Numbered from the stretch's first letter, positions 16,515-25,302 are shown. The stretch: 40,868 nt of DNA from Rhizosphaericola sp047606825 (GCA_047606825.1 JASGDY010000042.1:1-40868); one strand, 5' to 3'. The notes: generated by a model not told the origin, from the letters alone. Program-made: numbers and translations.

Positions 16515-16541
16515 AAAAAAAGACACCCGTTCTGAGTGTCT
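16515..16541 (-). terminator. Terminator of tRNA-Lys
   Basis: AGACAC (16521-16526) pairs with GTGTCT (16536-16541). On the minus strand a run of six or more T residues follows (the A-run at 16515-16520). It begins five bases after the tRNA 3' end. Confidence 0.7.
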
Positions 16542-16545
16542 GTCG

Positions 16546-16618
16546 TGATCCCGCTGGGACTTGAACCCAGGGCCCATACATTAAAAGTGTATTGCTCTAC
16601 CAACTGAGCTACGGAATC
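16546..16618 (-). tRNA. tRNA-Lys (anticodon TTT)
   Basis: A 73-base cloverleaf on the minus strand. The acceptor stem GATTCCG pairs with CGGGATC (one T-G pair), followed by discriminator A. The D-arm has AGCTCAGTTGGTAGAGC, the anticodon loop is CTTTTAA with anticodon TTT, and the T-arm has GGTTCAAGTCC. CCA is not encoded. A consensus promoter lies upstream and a terminator downstream, so it is a single-gene unit. Confidence 0.96.
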
Positions 16619-16635
16619 TTTCCCTTTCGGGGGTG

Positions 16636-16666
16636 CAAATATAGGAGCTAACATTTTAACAAGCAA
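16636..16666 (-). promoter_or_regulatory. Bacteroidota promoter of tRNA-Lys
   Basis: TATATTTG (16643 down to 16636) matches the TAnnTTTG -7 box exactly, and TTG (16666-16664) lies 20 bases upstream, the right distance for the -33 box. Transcription would begin about 10 bases before the tRNA 5' end. Confidence 0.6.
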
Positions 16667-16721
16667 GCATTTAAATAGAAAACTTTATTTTTCTTGCCGA
16701 GCTACTTGGTACAGGACATTG

Positions 16722-16729
16722 TATATTTG
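16722..16729 (+). promoter_or_regulatory. Candidate -7 box (TATATTTG) before the M16 pair
   Basis: An exact TAnnTTTG match 18 bases before the ATG at 16747. TTG words upstream are at 13 and 25 bases, neither ideal. It is divergent from the tRNA-Lys promoter. Confidence 0.4.
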
Positions 16730-16746
16730 TCCCTCAACGGATTGAA

Positions 16747-17988
16747 ATGATACACTTTAACAGATTCCAATTGGACAATGGCTTGCGCGTACTCGTACAC
16801 GAGGACGACAGTTCGCCGATGGCGGTGGTCAACGTGATGTACAACGTGGGCGCGCGCAACGAAGACGAAGGACATACCGGATTTGCACATTTGTTTGAAC
16901 ACCTGATGTTTGGCGGCAGTACCAACATCGAAGACTTTGACGAACCTTTGCAGCGTGTCGGCGGCGAAAACAATGCCTACACGACCAACGACCTGACCAA
17001 CTATTACGAACAGCTTCCCGCCGCAAACCTAGAAACGGCTCTCTGGCTGGAAAGCGACCGTATGCTGAGCCTGGACTTTAGCCAAAAGAGCCTGGACATA
17101 CAGCGGAAAGTTGTCTGCGAGGAATTTAAGGAACACTATATCAACAAGCCTTACGGCGACCTTTGGAAAATCGTACGCGAACAAGCATACACCACGCATC
17201 CCTATAAATGGATGACCATCGGAAAGCAGCTTTCCCATATCGAAAATGCAACGCTGGACGACGTAAAAGCATTTTTTTACCAATATTACCGCCCCAACAA
17301 TGCCGTGGTCGTCATCGGCGGAAACGTCAAAACAGAAGCCGTGAAAACCTTGGTGGAGAAATGGTTTGGCGACATTCCGGCCGGCAATGCCGAACAATAC
17401 ACAATTCCACAGGAACCCAAACAGACGGAAGCCCGAAAAATCGTTGTAAAAAAAGAAGTGCCCGTGGATATCCTCGTCAAGAGTTGGCATATCGGCACGA
17501 GGCTCGACCCAGACTATTACGCGACGGATCTGCTCACCGACATATTGGGCGGCGGTGCCTCGTCCCGGCTGTACCAACGCTTGGTTAAGGAAGAAAAACT
17601 GTTCAGTGCAGTTGACTGTTCGCATACAGGCAGTACCGACGCAGGTTTGCTGAGTATCCAAGGGAAACTCGTCAAAGGTATCTCCATCGACGACGCGCAA
17701 GCGGCAGTAGACGCCGAAATCCAAAAAATCACGACGGAAAAAGTCTCCGAAAAAGAACTGGAAAAAGTCAAAAACAAAACAGAAAGCATGATGGCTTTTG
17801 AAGACCTCAGCCTGATGAGCCGCGCGACCAACCTCGCCTATTATGAACTGCTGGGCGACGCCAACCTCATCAACACGGAACTGGAGGCCTACCAAAAAGT
17901 CACGCCGGACGACATCCTACGTGTCGCCTCTACCCTATTCCAAACGACGAACAGCAACACCGTCCATTATCTCTCCTCCCAACATTGA
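16747..17988 (+). CDS. M16 zinc metallopeptidase, catalytic subunit
   Basis: A 413-residue protease of the pitrilysin/insulinase family M16B. The inverted zinc motif HxxEH is His48-LF-Glu51-His52 (HLFEHLMFGG), and the third zinc ligand is a glutamate in VVCEEF (Glu125/126). There is no signal peptide, so it is probably cytoplasmic. The next gene, seven bases after the stop, is a second M16 protein lacking HxxEH. Such pairs form heterodimers in which one chain holds zinc and the other shapes the substrate chamber. Peptide substrates are unknown. Confidence 0.92.
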   Translation: MIHFNRFQLDNGLRVLVHEDDSSPMAVVNVMYNVGARNEDEGHTGFAHLFEHLMFGGSTNIEDFDEPLQRVGGENNAYTTNDLTNYYEQLPAANLETALWLESDRMLSLDFSQKSLDIQRKVVCEEFKEHYINKPYGDLWKIVREQAYTTHPYKWMTIGKQLSHIENATLDDVKAFFYQYYRPNNAVVVIGGNVKTEAVKTLVEKWFGDIPAGNAEQYTIPQEPKQTEARKIVVKKEVPVDILVKSWHIGTRLDPDYYATDLLTDILGGGASSRLYQRLVKEEKLFSAVDCSHTGSTDAGLLSIQGKLVKGISIDDAQAAVDAEIQKITTEKVSEKELEKVKNKTESMMAFEDLSLMSRATNLAYYELLGDANLINTELEAYQKVTPDDILRVASTLFQTTNSNTVHYLSSQH

Positions 17989-17995
17989 TTATTAC

Positions 17996-19285
17996 ATGAT
18001 TGACAGAAAAACAGCTCCAAGATATTACGACCCGATTGAGTTTGACCTACAACTCAAACCTTACCAACAGTACACGCTCGACAACCAGGTGCCCGTCTAT
18101 GCCGTGCATACGCCTACGGGCGACGTCGCCATGGTAGAATTTGTATTCTACGCAGGCAACTGGTTTGAAAAGCAAAACATGCTGGCCGCAACAACCAACT
18201 TTTTAATCAAGAACGGAACTAAAACCAAGTCCGCATTTGACATTACCGAAGGATTTGAATTTGAAGGTGCGCACCTCTCCCGCAGTTGCTATAATGAAAC
18301 GGCAACCGTCACGCTGCATTGCCTGAGCAGGCATTTGCCGATATTGTTGCCTTTGGTCGCCGAGTTATTTACCGAAAGTATTTTCCCCGAGGAAGAACTT
18401 TCCATTTACAAACAAAACAGGAAACAGCAACTCAGTGTCAACCTGTTGAAAGGCGATTTTGTCGCCGACCGGCTGCTGGACGAATACCTGTACGGTTTTG
18501 ACCATCCTTACGGCAAATACAGCCGTGCCGAAGACATCGATGCGATGGAAAAATCCGCGCTCTTAGCATTCTACCAGCAATATTATACCAACGGCGACTG
18601 TATTATTTTCACAGCAGGTTGTCTTCCGTCCAACATCGATGAACTGTTGAACAAAAATTTTGGGCATCTCCCGTTCCGCATACAGTCCAAAGACCATCTG
18701 CAAGGACTCTCCTACCCCGAAATCCACGCCACACAAAAACAATACGAAATCATCAACGACCCTAAAGGCGTACAGGCTGCGGTGCGTATCGCACGCCCTT
18801 TCCCCAACAAGCACCACCCCGACTTCCAGAAGGTACAGGTGCTCAATACGATTTTTGGCGGTTATTTTGGGTCGCGGCTCATGAGCAACATCCGCGAGGA
18901 AAAAGGTTATACCTACGGTATCAGCAGCTATATCCAAAACCATGTCCACGACTCCGCATGGCTCGTCAGTACCGAGGCCAAAAGGGAAGCCGGACCACTC
19001 GTCATCGAAGAAGTATGGAAAGAAGCGAACATATTGAAAGAGGAACTTGTTACAATGGAAGAACTGGATTTGGTCAAAAACTATATGATTGGTTCTATCC
19101 TGTCGAGCCTGGATGGCGCATTCTCCATCGTCGGACGATGGAAAAGCTATATACTGAATGGCTTTACAGGCGATAAGTTTTACCAAAATATCGACACCAT
19201 CAAGTCTATCCAACCATCGGAGATTCGGGAAATGGCCAACAAATACCTCAACCGCGAATACTTTTACGAGTTGACGGTAATTTAA
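17996..19285 (+). CDS. M16 family protein, non-catalytic partner
   Basis: A 429-residue M16B homologue without the HxxEH zinc site. It keeps the partner-chain R/Y region (FGSRLMSNIREEKGYTYG, about residues 290-310), which contacts substrate in characterised M16 heterodimers. The ATG at 17996 lies seven bases after the catalytic subunit stop; the frame also extends upstream inside that gene, but alignment starts here. Tight spacing predicts co-translation and a heterodimer. No signal peptide is visible. Confidence 0.88.
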   Translation: MIDRKTAPRYYDPIEFDLQLKPYQQYTLDNQVPVYAVHTPTGDVAMVEFVFYAGNWFEKQNMLAATTNFLIKNGTKTKSAFDITEGFEFEGAHLSRSCYNETATVTLHCLSRHLPILLPLVAELFTESIFPEEELSIYKQNRKQQLSVNLLKGDFVADRLLDEYLYGFDHPYGKYSRAEDIDAMEKSALLAFYQQYYTNGDCIIFTAGCLPSNIDELLNKNFGHLPFRIQSKDHLQGLSYPEIHATQKQYEIINDPKGVQAAVRIARPFPNKHHPDFQKVQVLNTIFGGYFGSRLMSNIREEKGYTYGISSYIQNHVHDSAWLVSTEAKREAGPLVIEEVWKEANILKEELVTMEELDLVKNYMIGSILSSLDGAFSIVGRWKSYILNGFTGDKFYQNIDTIKSIQPSEIREMANKYLNREYFYELTVI

Positions 19286-19373
19286 ACGGTGGAAAGCAGG
19301 GAATACCGAGTAGGCAAAGATTTTTGGAAGCTAAAATGAAAGAAAAAAAATGAAAACATAGAAAAAATATTGT

Positions 19374-19403
19374 CTATTGGTCGATGTCTACTCCGACCAA
19401 TAG
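19374..19403. other. Hairpin after the M16 operon
   Basis: CTATTGGTCG (19374-19383) pairs perfectly with CGACCAATAG (19394-19403) around a 10-base loop. A T-rich stretch follows only after several bases. It may be a weak terminator or a 3' structure of the M16 transcript. Confidence 0.4.
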
Positions 19404-19449
19404 TACTACTCTCTTTTAACATCCGACTTTCCACCAAACCCCCAACAAC

Positions 19450-19806
19450 ATGTTTTTTAAATTCCTAGGAAAAATATTAGTAAGCGCATTTGCCGCCATC
19501 ATAGCCTCCTATTGTATCCGCGGCGTACATGTCAATGGCGGCATGACGCCGATTATATTGGCAATCGTACTAGCATTGCTCAATGGATTTGTCAAGCCCG
19601 TATTGGTTTTCCTGACAATACCGATTAGCGTACTGACGCTGGGACTTTTCCTGATTGTCATCAATATCATCATCGTCCTACTGGCAGCGAATATTGTCAA
19701 AGGTTTTCAGGTGGACGGCTGGTGGAACGCATTGCTTTTCAGTATCGTTGTCTCCATCGTCACTTATCTAATGGAGGCCCTGCTGGGGACAAATCCGGAA
19801 AGATGA
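19450..19806 (+). CDS. Small membrane protein, phage holin family 4 / YvlD type
   Basis: A 118-residue integral membrane protein with about four hydrophobic helices (residues 8-24, 32-50, 54-84, 92-110). The block LLNGFVKPVLVFLTIPISVLTLGLFLIVIN is the hallmark of the 'phage holin family 4_2' or YvlD domain (only positions given for the long motif: about residues 38-67). Despite the family name, members are ordinary chromosomal genes in many bacteria and no phage genes lie nearby. The function is unknown. Confidence 0.8.
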   Translation: MFFKFLGKILVSAFAAIIASYCIRGVHVNGGMTPIILAIVLALLNGFVKPVLVFLTIPISVLTLGLFLIVINIIIVLLAANIVKGFQVDGWWNALLFSIVVSIVTYLMEALLGTNPER

Positions 19807-19914
19807 TGGACAGGGAAAAGCCAAAACCCAGTGGTGGGGAGGCGTTGCTGAAGAGTGGTGTTGATAGCCTAGATTAATGAATAATTTCCCACAGTATTTT
19901 TGTACAACTATGCA

Positions 19915-20793
19915 TTATTCCTTCTTGATTTTTAATTGTCTCAGCCGCCACATCTGAATCGAAACAGAAACAATAACCAACCCACAGCCAATATAAAACG
20001 TCGGCTGCAAAACCCTGTTTTCTTGAAACAACAATATCGCCAATAAAATACTATAAATCGGTTCCAGGTTAAAACTTAAATTGACCGTAAATGCCGACAC
20101 ATACCGTTGCGCCATCAATATCAACGTATATAACAGCACAGTACAGAACAATCCCAAAATCAAAAGATACAGCCACTCCGTCGGCGTGGGAATGACAACC
20201 AACGAGACATCTATCTTTTTGTAAATAGCGACCATGATGCCCGTAAAGACTGCTCCTGTAGCCAACTGATAAAAATTGATATGCCAGACATCGTATTGGC
20301 TAATCAGCCGTTCGTTCAACAAAGTGAACAGGGAAGCGAACAATGCCGATATAATCCCAAGGAAAATCCCAAACCGATACGTCGTGTCAAAACTGAATAT
20401 CAACACAATCCCCAACAATACCAACAAGCTCAACATTAGTTCGTATTTGTCAAAACTTCCTTTTCGGAACAACGGACTCAACAGCGACGTAAAAAATCCC
20501 GTCAGACAAAAACAGACAACGCCTATGGAGACATTGGAATACTTGATACTTCCGTAAAAAAATATCCAGTGCAACGTAATCACCAAACCTGTGCCACCAA
20601 TATGCAAAATGTCTTTCAGTGCATACCTGTGTTTCTTCTTGGAAAATGCCAAGATGATACCTAAGGCTGCGGACGCAATCAACGTCCTGTAAAATACCAA
20701 TACTAGCTGGTTAAGGTCTATAAGCTTTCCAAAGATACCCGTAAATCCTGCCAACAACACGGCAAGATGTAGCAATATATATGCGCGTTTCAT
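19915..20793 (-). CDS. EamA/DMT-family transporter
   Basis: A 292-residue protein with ten predicted membrane helices arranged as two repeats of five, as in the EamA (drug/metabolite transporter) family. Motifs at helix ends such as VFYRTLIAS and NLEPIYSILLAILLF are typical. Members export or import amino acids, sugars or other small metabolites, and the substrate cannot be read from sequence. It ends with a lysine-rich tail in the cytoplasm. It stands alone, with 212 bases and a palindromic repeat separating it from tilS. Confidence 0.88.
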   Translation of the reverse strand: MKRAYILLHLAVLLAGFTGIFGKLIDLNQLVLVFYRTLIASAALGIILAFSKKKHRYALKDILHIGGTGLVITLHWIFFYGSIKYSNVSIGVVCFCLTGFFTSLLSPLFRKGSFDKYELMLSLLVLLGIVLIFSFDTTYRFGIFLGIISALFASLFTLLNERLISQYDVWHINFYQLATGAVFTGIMVAIYKKIDVSLVVIPTPTEWLYLLILGLFCTVLLYTLILMAQRYVSAFTVNLSFNLEPIYSILLAILLFQENRVLQPTFYIGCGLVIVSVSIQMWRLRQLKIKKE

Positions 20794-20865
20794 TTTTTGT
20801 GGAGCTAATGGCTATCAGCTTTTGTTATATTCCTGAAAATACGATTTAAATATTTGAGATTAGGA

Positions 20866-20937
20866 CGAGATTGCTTCGCTGCGCTTGCGATGACGTCAAA
20901 AAATAATCGTCATTGTGAACGAAGTGAACCAATCTCG
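20866..20937. repeat. CGAGATTGCTTCGCT-type inverted repeat
   Basis: Arms 20866-20895 and 20908-20937 (30 bases, imperfect) carry the words CGAGATTGCTTCGC, GATGACG and CGTCATTGTGAACGAAGTGA. Similar palindromes are frequent in many bacterial genomes. It is the only structure seen in the EamA-tilS spacer. Confidence 0.75.
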
Positions 20938-21005
20938 GATTTATATCTGAAAAAGTTTTCTTCCCAGCACGGCCTCCTGCCGGAAACTGTGCTGCTTGGC
21001 ATCAT

Positions 21006-22397
21006 TCACAATTCTCTTAATTCACATTTCATCATTTGACTTTTTTCAGTCGCAGCATACCGACGGTCAACCCGATAACCAATAATCCATACGATATTGT
21101 TTTCCGAGGTCAGCATCCATATTTTTTCCTTTATAGGGTTGGGAATTTTAAGGTCGATAAAATATTTTGCGAGTTTTTTTTTGCCCTGCATTCCGGTTGG
21201 ATAAAAGACGTCGCCGTCGCGCCAATGCCTTACCTGCAAAGGAAATCGCAGCTTGTCGTAATCCAGTTGGACACTGTCCTTACTGGTCGGTGGAGGCACC
21301 GACCAGTAATTGTTTTGGTCGATGCCTCCACCGACCGATAGCGACTGGCTGTTTTTAATTAAAAAACTACCGTCGGGCAATTCCAACTTATCATCCTGCT
21401 CGTTCCAAACTATGATATCCTCAACGATATTTTCCTTTAATGCAACAACCAAGACTTCACGGTCTTTCCATATTGTATAGTTGTCTGAATCGAGCCGCGC
21501 ACCTGTCTGTGCATCCAAGAGCTTAATGATTTCACTTGTCTGCGTTGCACGGAAACCGAAATCTTTGAAAAGCTCGTACAATATTGTTGAAAGCGGATTT
21601 TGTGCTTTTAACTGTGCAATATTGATTTGTGTCGTGCCATTGGAAGCGTCCAACAATTCTTTTTTCAGCCAAGCGATATGCGCCGTATATATCGCTTCGA
21701 CTTCCTGCAAACGCTGTATATTTTCCAAAATGTTGTTTTCCAAAGCTGGAAAGCAAGTTTTCAGTTCGGGAAGGATATCATGGCGCAGGAAATTACGCGT
21801 ATATTTTTCGTCACGGTTAGTGGAATCTTCCATCCATTGTAACTTTTCGGACAAGGCGAAAGCAACGATTTCATTACGTTTGGCGAACAGCAACGGGCGA
21901 TAAATGCCGTCCCTTATCGGCAAGATACCATGAAGGCCAGCAATACCGCAACCTCTAAAAAAATTCATCAGCACCGTTTCCACATTGTCGTTGGCGTGGT
22001 GCGCCACGAAGATGGGCAAGGGACTTTCGCCTGTTTTTCGTTCTTCCGCAAGTTGGCGAAACCAGCGATAACGCAGTTCACGCGCGGCCTCTTCGATGCT
22101 TAATTTGTTTTCTTTTGCGAATGTTATCGTGTCGAAATGCTTGCTGACACAGGGTTTTGCGATGCTTTTGGCATATTGCTGGACAAAGCTCTCGTCCCGG
22201 TCGCTCTCCTCTCCTCTCAAGTGAAAATTACAGTGCGCAACGACAAACCGAAAACCCAACCGATGCAACACATACGCCAATACGATGCTGTCCACACCGC
22301 CGCTCACCGCAACGATACTGTCCATATTGCACGGCTGCCATTCCGAAAAATGCGTTTGCCAATACTGCCTGAATGCCTGTAAAAATGCGTGTTCCAC
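21006..22397 (-). CDS. tilS: tRNA(Ile)-lysidine synthase, with an in-frame repeat insertion
   Basis: A 463-residue essential tRNA-modifying enzyme. It attaches lysine to C34 of tRNA-Ile(CAU) so that it reads AUA. The PP-loop is SGGVDS at residues 32-37, followed by HCNFHLRGEESDRDE and the AHHANDNVETVLMNF block. A C-terminal substrate domain (RHWRDGDVFYPTGMQGKKK) is present. About residues 352-371 (SVGGGIDQNNYWSVPPPTSK) are encoded by a palindromic repeat at 21284-21336 that also occurs outside genes at 35643. The insertion is in frame, falls between the middle and C-terminal domains, and probably forms a loop. glnS lies upstream on the same strand, but a terminator separates them. Confidence 0.94.
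   Translation of the reverse strand: MEHAFLQAFRQYWQTHFSEWQPCNMDSIVAVSGGVDSIVLAYVLHRLGFRFVVAHCNFHLRGEESDRDESFVQQYAKSIAKPCVSKHFDTITFAKENKLSIEEAARELRYRWFRQLAEERKTGESPLPIFVAHHANDNVETVLMNFFRGCGIAGLHGILPIRDGIYRPLLFAKRNEIVAFALSEKLQWMEDSTNRDEKYTRNFLRHDILPELKTCFPALENNILENIQRLQEVEAIYTAHIAWLKKELLDASNGTTQINIAQLKAQNPLSTILYELFKDFGFRATQTSEIIKLLDAQTGARLDSDNYTIWKDREVLVVALKENIVEDIIVWNEQDDKLELPDGSFLIKNSQSLSVGGGIDQNNYWSVPPPTSKDSVQLDYDKLRFPLQVRHWRDGDVFYPTGMQGKKKLAKYFIDLKIPNPIKEKIWMLTSENNIVWIIGYRVDRRYAATEKSQMMKCELREL
21284..21336. repeat. TGGTCGGTG palindrome inside tilS
   Basis: TGGTCGGTG (21284-21292) pairs perfectly with CACCGACCA (21297-21305). GGTCGGTGGAGGCA (21285-21298) pairs perfectly with TGCCTCCACCGACC (21323-21336), giving two alternative folds. 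The same stem with loop AGAA occurs at 35643-35664, followed by related sequence. It is translated as part of TilS. Confidence 0.7.
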
Positions 22398-22412
22398 TTA
22401 ATTTATTGAAAT

Positions 22413-22444
22413 AAAAAAGGTGCATTGGCTTTCGCCAACGCACC
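22413..22444 (-). terminator. Terminator after glnS
   Basis: GGTGCATTGGC (22419-22429) pairs with GCCAACGCACC (22434-22444), with one internal mismatch, around a TTTC loop. On the minus strand it is followed by TTTTTTATTT. It lies between glnS and tilS, just before the tilS start, so tilS probably needs its own promoter or read-through. Confidence 0.7.
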
Positions 22445-22489
22445 TGCAAAAGTATATACTTCGGTAGGTATAAAAAAGTGAATTTCTTC

Positions 22490-22546
22490 GCGCAAAGTCC
22501 CGCCACCTACGGGGCTGCTCCAGGGTCGGGAGACTGTGGGGAGAAG
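22490..22546. repeat. GCAAAGTCCC palindrome, degenerate copy
   Basis: Imperfect inverted repeat running from CTTCGCGCAAAGTCCCGCC to GGGAGACTGTGGGGAGAAG. It matches the family seen at 31994, 33504 and 36126. It lies in the glnS 3' region. Confidence 0.55.
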
Positions 22547-22560
22547 AAAAACGATTGTTT

Positions 22561-24231
22561 CTATTCTCCTTTTTTCAGTTCCTTAGCCCAGGAATCTTTC
22601 AGCGTGACCGTCCGGTTAAACACCAGTTTGTCCGCCGTCGAGTGCTTTCTGTCCACAACGAAATACCCTTTTCGGATAAACTGGAAATGCTCGCCTTCCT
22701 TAGCTTCCAGCAACGCGGGTTCGATGTATGCTTCGGAAACAATTTCCAGCGAATGCGGATTGAGATAATCCTTAAAATCGCCCGGAACCTCATCCAGATT
22801 GGCTTCCGTAAACAGACGGTCGTACAGGCGCAGTTCCGCTTTTTTCGCATGTGGGACACTTACCCAATGGATGGTTCCTTTCACTTTGATATTGGCGTTT
22901 TCGCCGCCGCTTTTGCTGTGTGGCACGATGCTACAGTTGACCTGGGTGACATTGCCGCCCGCGTCTTTTTCCACGCCGTCACAGGTAACAATATAAGAGC
23001 TTTTCAGGCGCACCATTTTGCCTGGCGTCATACGGAAATACTTACCGGGCGCGTCTTCCATGAAATCTTCTTTTTCAATATAAAGCTCTCGTGTAAACGG
23101 AATCTTACGGAAAGTCGTCGTTGTGTCTTCCGGATTATTCTCGCCGTCAACCCATTCTGTTTCTCCTTCAGGGAAGTTAGTGATTACGACCTTCAACGGG
23201 TCAAAAACAACCATTCGCCTGTCGGTAATCCTGTTGAGATGCTCACGTGCGCAAAATTCCAGCAGGCCGACATCAATCAGGTTGTCCCTTTTCGCAACGC
23301 CGATACGGTTGCAAAATTCACGGATGCTTTCCGGCGTGAAACCACGGCGGCGCATCGCGCTGATGGTCGGCATACGCGGGTCGTCCCAACCGTCAACGAT
23401 GTTTTCGTTGACAAGCTGCAACAGCTTGCGCTTGCTCATCATGGTATAAGTCATGTTGAGCCGCGCAAATTCATATTGGTGGGAAGGGTATATTTCCAGC
23501 GTTTTGATAAACCAGTCGTAAAGCTCGCGGTGCGGCACAAATTCCAACGTACATACGGAATGCGTGATTGATTCGATGCTGTCGCTCTGTCCATGTGCGA
23601 AATCGTACATCGGATAGATGCACCATTTGTCGCCAGTGCGGTGATGGTGCGCGTGTTTGATGCGGTACATCAGCGGGTCGCGCATGTGCATGTTGATTGC
23701 CGCCATGTCGATCTTGGCACGCAGCACTTTTTCGCCGTCTTTGTATTGACCGTCGCGCATTTCTTCAAACAGGCGCAAATTTTCCGCCACGCTCCTGTCG
23801 CGGTATGGGCTATTGGTTCCGGGTGTTATGGGCGTACCTTTCCCAGCCGCGATTGCTTCCGCCGTGCTGTCGTCCACATACGCCAAACCCTTCTTGACCA
23901 AGTCTACGGCAAAGGCATATAACTGTTCAAAATAATCGGACGCGTACCGTTCGTTCTTCCACTGGAAACCCAGCCACTGTATGTCTTCCTTGATGCTGTC
24001 CACGTACTCCACTTCTTCCTTGACGGGATTGGTGTCGTCAAAACGCAGATTGGTATAGCCTCCGTATTTCTTTGTCAACCCAAAGTTGAGACAGATGCTT
24101 TTTGCGTGGCCCATGTGTAGGTAACCATTAGGTTCGGGAGGAAAACGCGTGACGATTTCCTGGTATTTTCGATTTTTTAAATCTTCCTCAACAATCTCTT
24201 CTATAAAATTGAGGGACTTTTCTTCCGCCAT
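22561..24231 (-). CDS. glnS: Glutaminyl-tRNA synthetase
   Basis: A 556-residue class I aminoacyl-tRNA synthetase that charges tRNA-Gln. The HIGH-like motif is His39-Met-Gly-His42 in PPEPNGYLHMGHAKS, and the KMSKS-like motif is MMSKRKL at about 264-270, both at the E. coli GlnRS positions. The WDDPRMPTISAMRRRG block and the C-terminal anticodon-binding beta-barrels (about 345-550) are complete. The PEPNGYLH signature distinguishes it from glutamyl-tRNA synthetase. Its leader contains a long pyrimidine tract (24278-24322 on the sense strand). Confidence 0.96.
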   Translation of the reverse strand: MAEEKSLNFIEEIVEEDLKNRKYQEIVTRFPPEPNGYLHMGHAKSICLNFGLTKKYGGYTNLRFDDTNPVKEEVEYVDSIKEDIQWLGFQWKNERYASDYFEQLYAFAVDLVKKGLAYVDDSTAEAIAAGKGTPITPGTNSPYRDRSVAENLRLFEEMRDGQYKDGEKVLRAKIDMAAINMHMRDPLMYRIKHAHHHRTGDKWCIYPMYDFAHGQSDSIESITHSVCTLEFVPHRELYDWFIKTLEIYPSHQYEFARLNMTYTMMSKRKLLQLVNENIVDGWDDPRMPTISAMRRRGFTPESIREFCNRIGVAKRDNLIDVGLLEFCAREHLNRITDRRMVVFDPLKVVITNFPEGETEWVDGENNPEDTTTTFRKIPFTRELYIEKEDFMEDAPGKYFRMTPGKMVRLKSSYIVTCDGVEKDAGGNVTQVNCSIVPHSKSGGENANIKVKGTIHWVSVPHAKKAELRLYDRLFTEANLDEVPGDFKDYLNPHSLEIVSEAYIEPALLEAKEGEHFQFIRKGYFVVDRKHSTADKLVFNRTVTLKDSWAKELKKGE

Positions 24232-24469
24232 AGTTGTCCAAAATATGTATAGCGGCGTAAGTTACAGATTAATTTGAAAATAAAAAGAAAAGGAAAAAGG
24301 CAAAAGTAAAAAGTAAAAAATGTGCAACGCGAAACCTTCCACCTAACAAACAAACCACCAAAAGCCAATGGCGGACAGCCAATAGCCAGAAATAGAGATT
24401 GGCAAATGTTTTGCAGCCTTGAACACAGCTAAGACTTATTTTTACAATCTATATCAAAATACGTCGAAC

Positions 24470-25288
24470 ATGAATAAAATAATGATTTTCGGAACGGCAC
24501 TCACATTTTCGGCCTTATCGACATCCTGTGGGTCCAACCCTACCTCCACCCGGCACATGTCCAACAGTGCGCTTGTCGAACAGGCGATTCCCTACAAGGA
24601 AGCCAACAATTATTTTATCAAAAATGACGTCAAGGAATCCGTCCCAACCAAAATAACAGCAAAGGAAGAACTGGAAAAATATTTTGGAATGGCAACTACG
24701 ATGGGGCCAAATGGACAGCCTACCCAAATCGATTTTTCCAAAGAATATGCCGTCATTGCAGACTTCAAAGCCACCGACAAAGAAACAACGCTCAAGCCGA
24801 TTTCGTTGACCAAATCGGGCAACGACTTGATTCTGGACTATTCCATTACCGAAGGGAAAAACGTAAACTTTACGACACGCCCATTCCTGCTCCTCATCGT
24901 CCCCGACACGGCACAAGGTAATGTCGTCCTGAAACCGCACAACATGGAACCAAAAGGACATGGCGCCCAAGTGGCACTCGACTGGGATGGCACTTACGAA
25001 GGTGTACTGCCTTGTGCGGACTGCGAAGGCATCAAAACAACGGTCGTATTGAACAAAGACGACTCCTATAAAATCAATTCGGAATACATGGGCAAAAAAG
25101 GTGCAGCACCGTCCAGCAACAGCGGAAAGCTGGAATGGGACTCCACGGGCAATGTCATCGTCATTGCCGCAGGAAGCGAGTCGCTGACCAAGTTTCAGGT
25201 AGAGGAAGGAAGCCTGAAAATGCTGGACCAGGACGGCAAGGAAATCACGGGCGACTTGGCGGAAAAGTATATCCTAAGAAAGAAATAA
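24470..25288 (+). CDS. NlpE-like lipoprotein
   Basis: A 272-residue probable outer-membrane lipoprotein. The start at 24470 gives MNKIMIFGTALTFSALSTSC, a lipoprotein signal with lipobox STSC; an upstream in-frame start at 24419 would bury it. The C-terminal half holds an NlpE N-domain-type module (GTYEGVLPCADCEGIKTTV) with a CxxC motif at about residues 195-198. In E. coli this Cys pair belongs to the copper and envelope stress sensor NlpE. The N-terminal half (about 60-165) is unrecognised beta-rich sequence. It is convergent with the arginine decarboxylase gene, only 14 bases between stops. A role in envelope stress or copper is inference. Confidence 0.8.
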   Translation: MNKIMIFGTALTFSALSTSCGSNPTSTRHMSNSALVEQAIPYKEANNYFIKNDVKESVPTKITAKEELEKYFGMATTMGPNGQPTQIDFSKEYAVIADFKATDKETTLKPISLTKSGNDLILDYSITEGKNVNFTTRPFLLLIVPDTAQGNVVLKPHNMEPKGHGAQVALDWDGTYEGVLPCADCEGIKTTVVLNKDDSYKINSEYMGKKGAAPSSNSGKLEWDSTGNVIVIAAGSESLTKFQVEEGSLKMLDQDGKEITGDLAEKYILRKK

Positions 25289-25302
25289 GTCTAAATTGAA
25301 AG

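Noticed and set aside
19450..19806. Phage holin and therefore prophage remnant
   Set aside because: The family name is historical; no lysin, integrase or structural phage gene is nearby.
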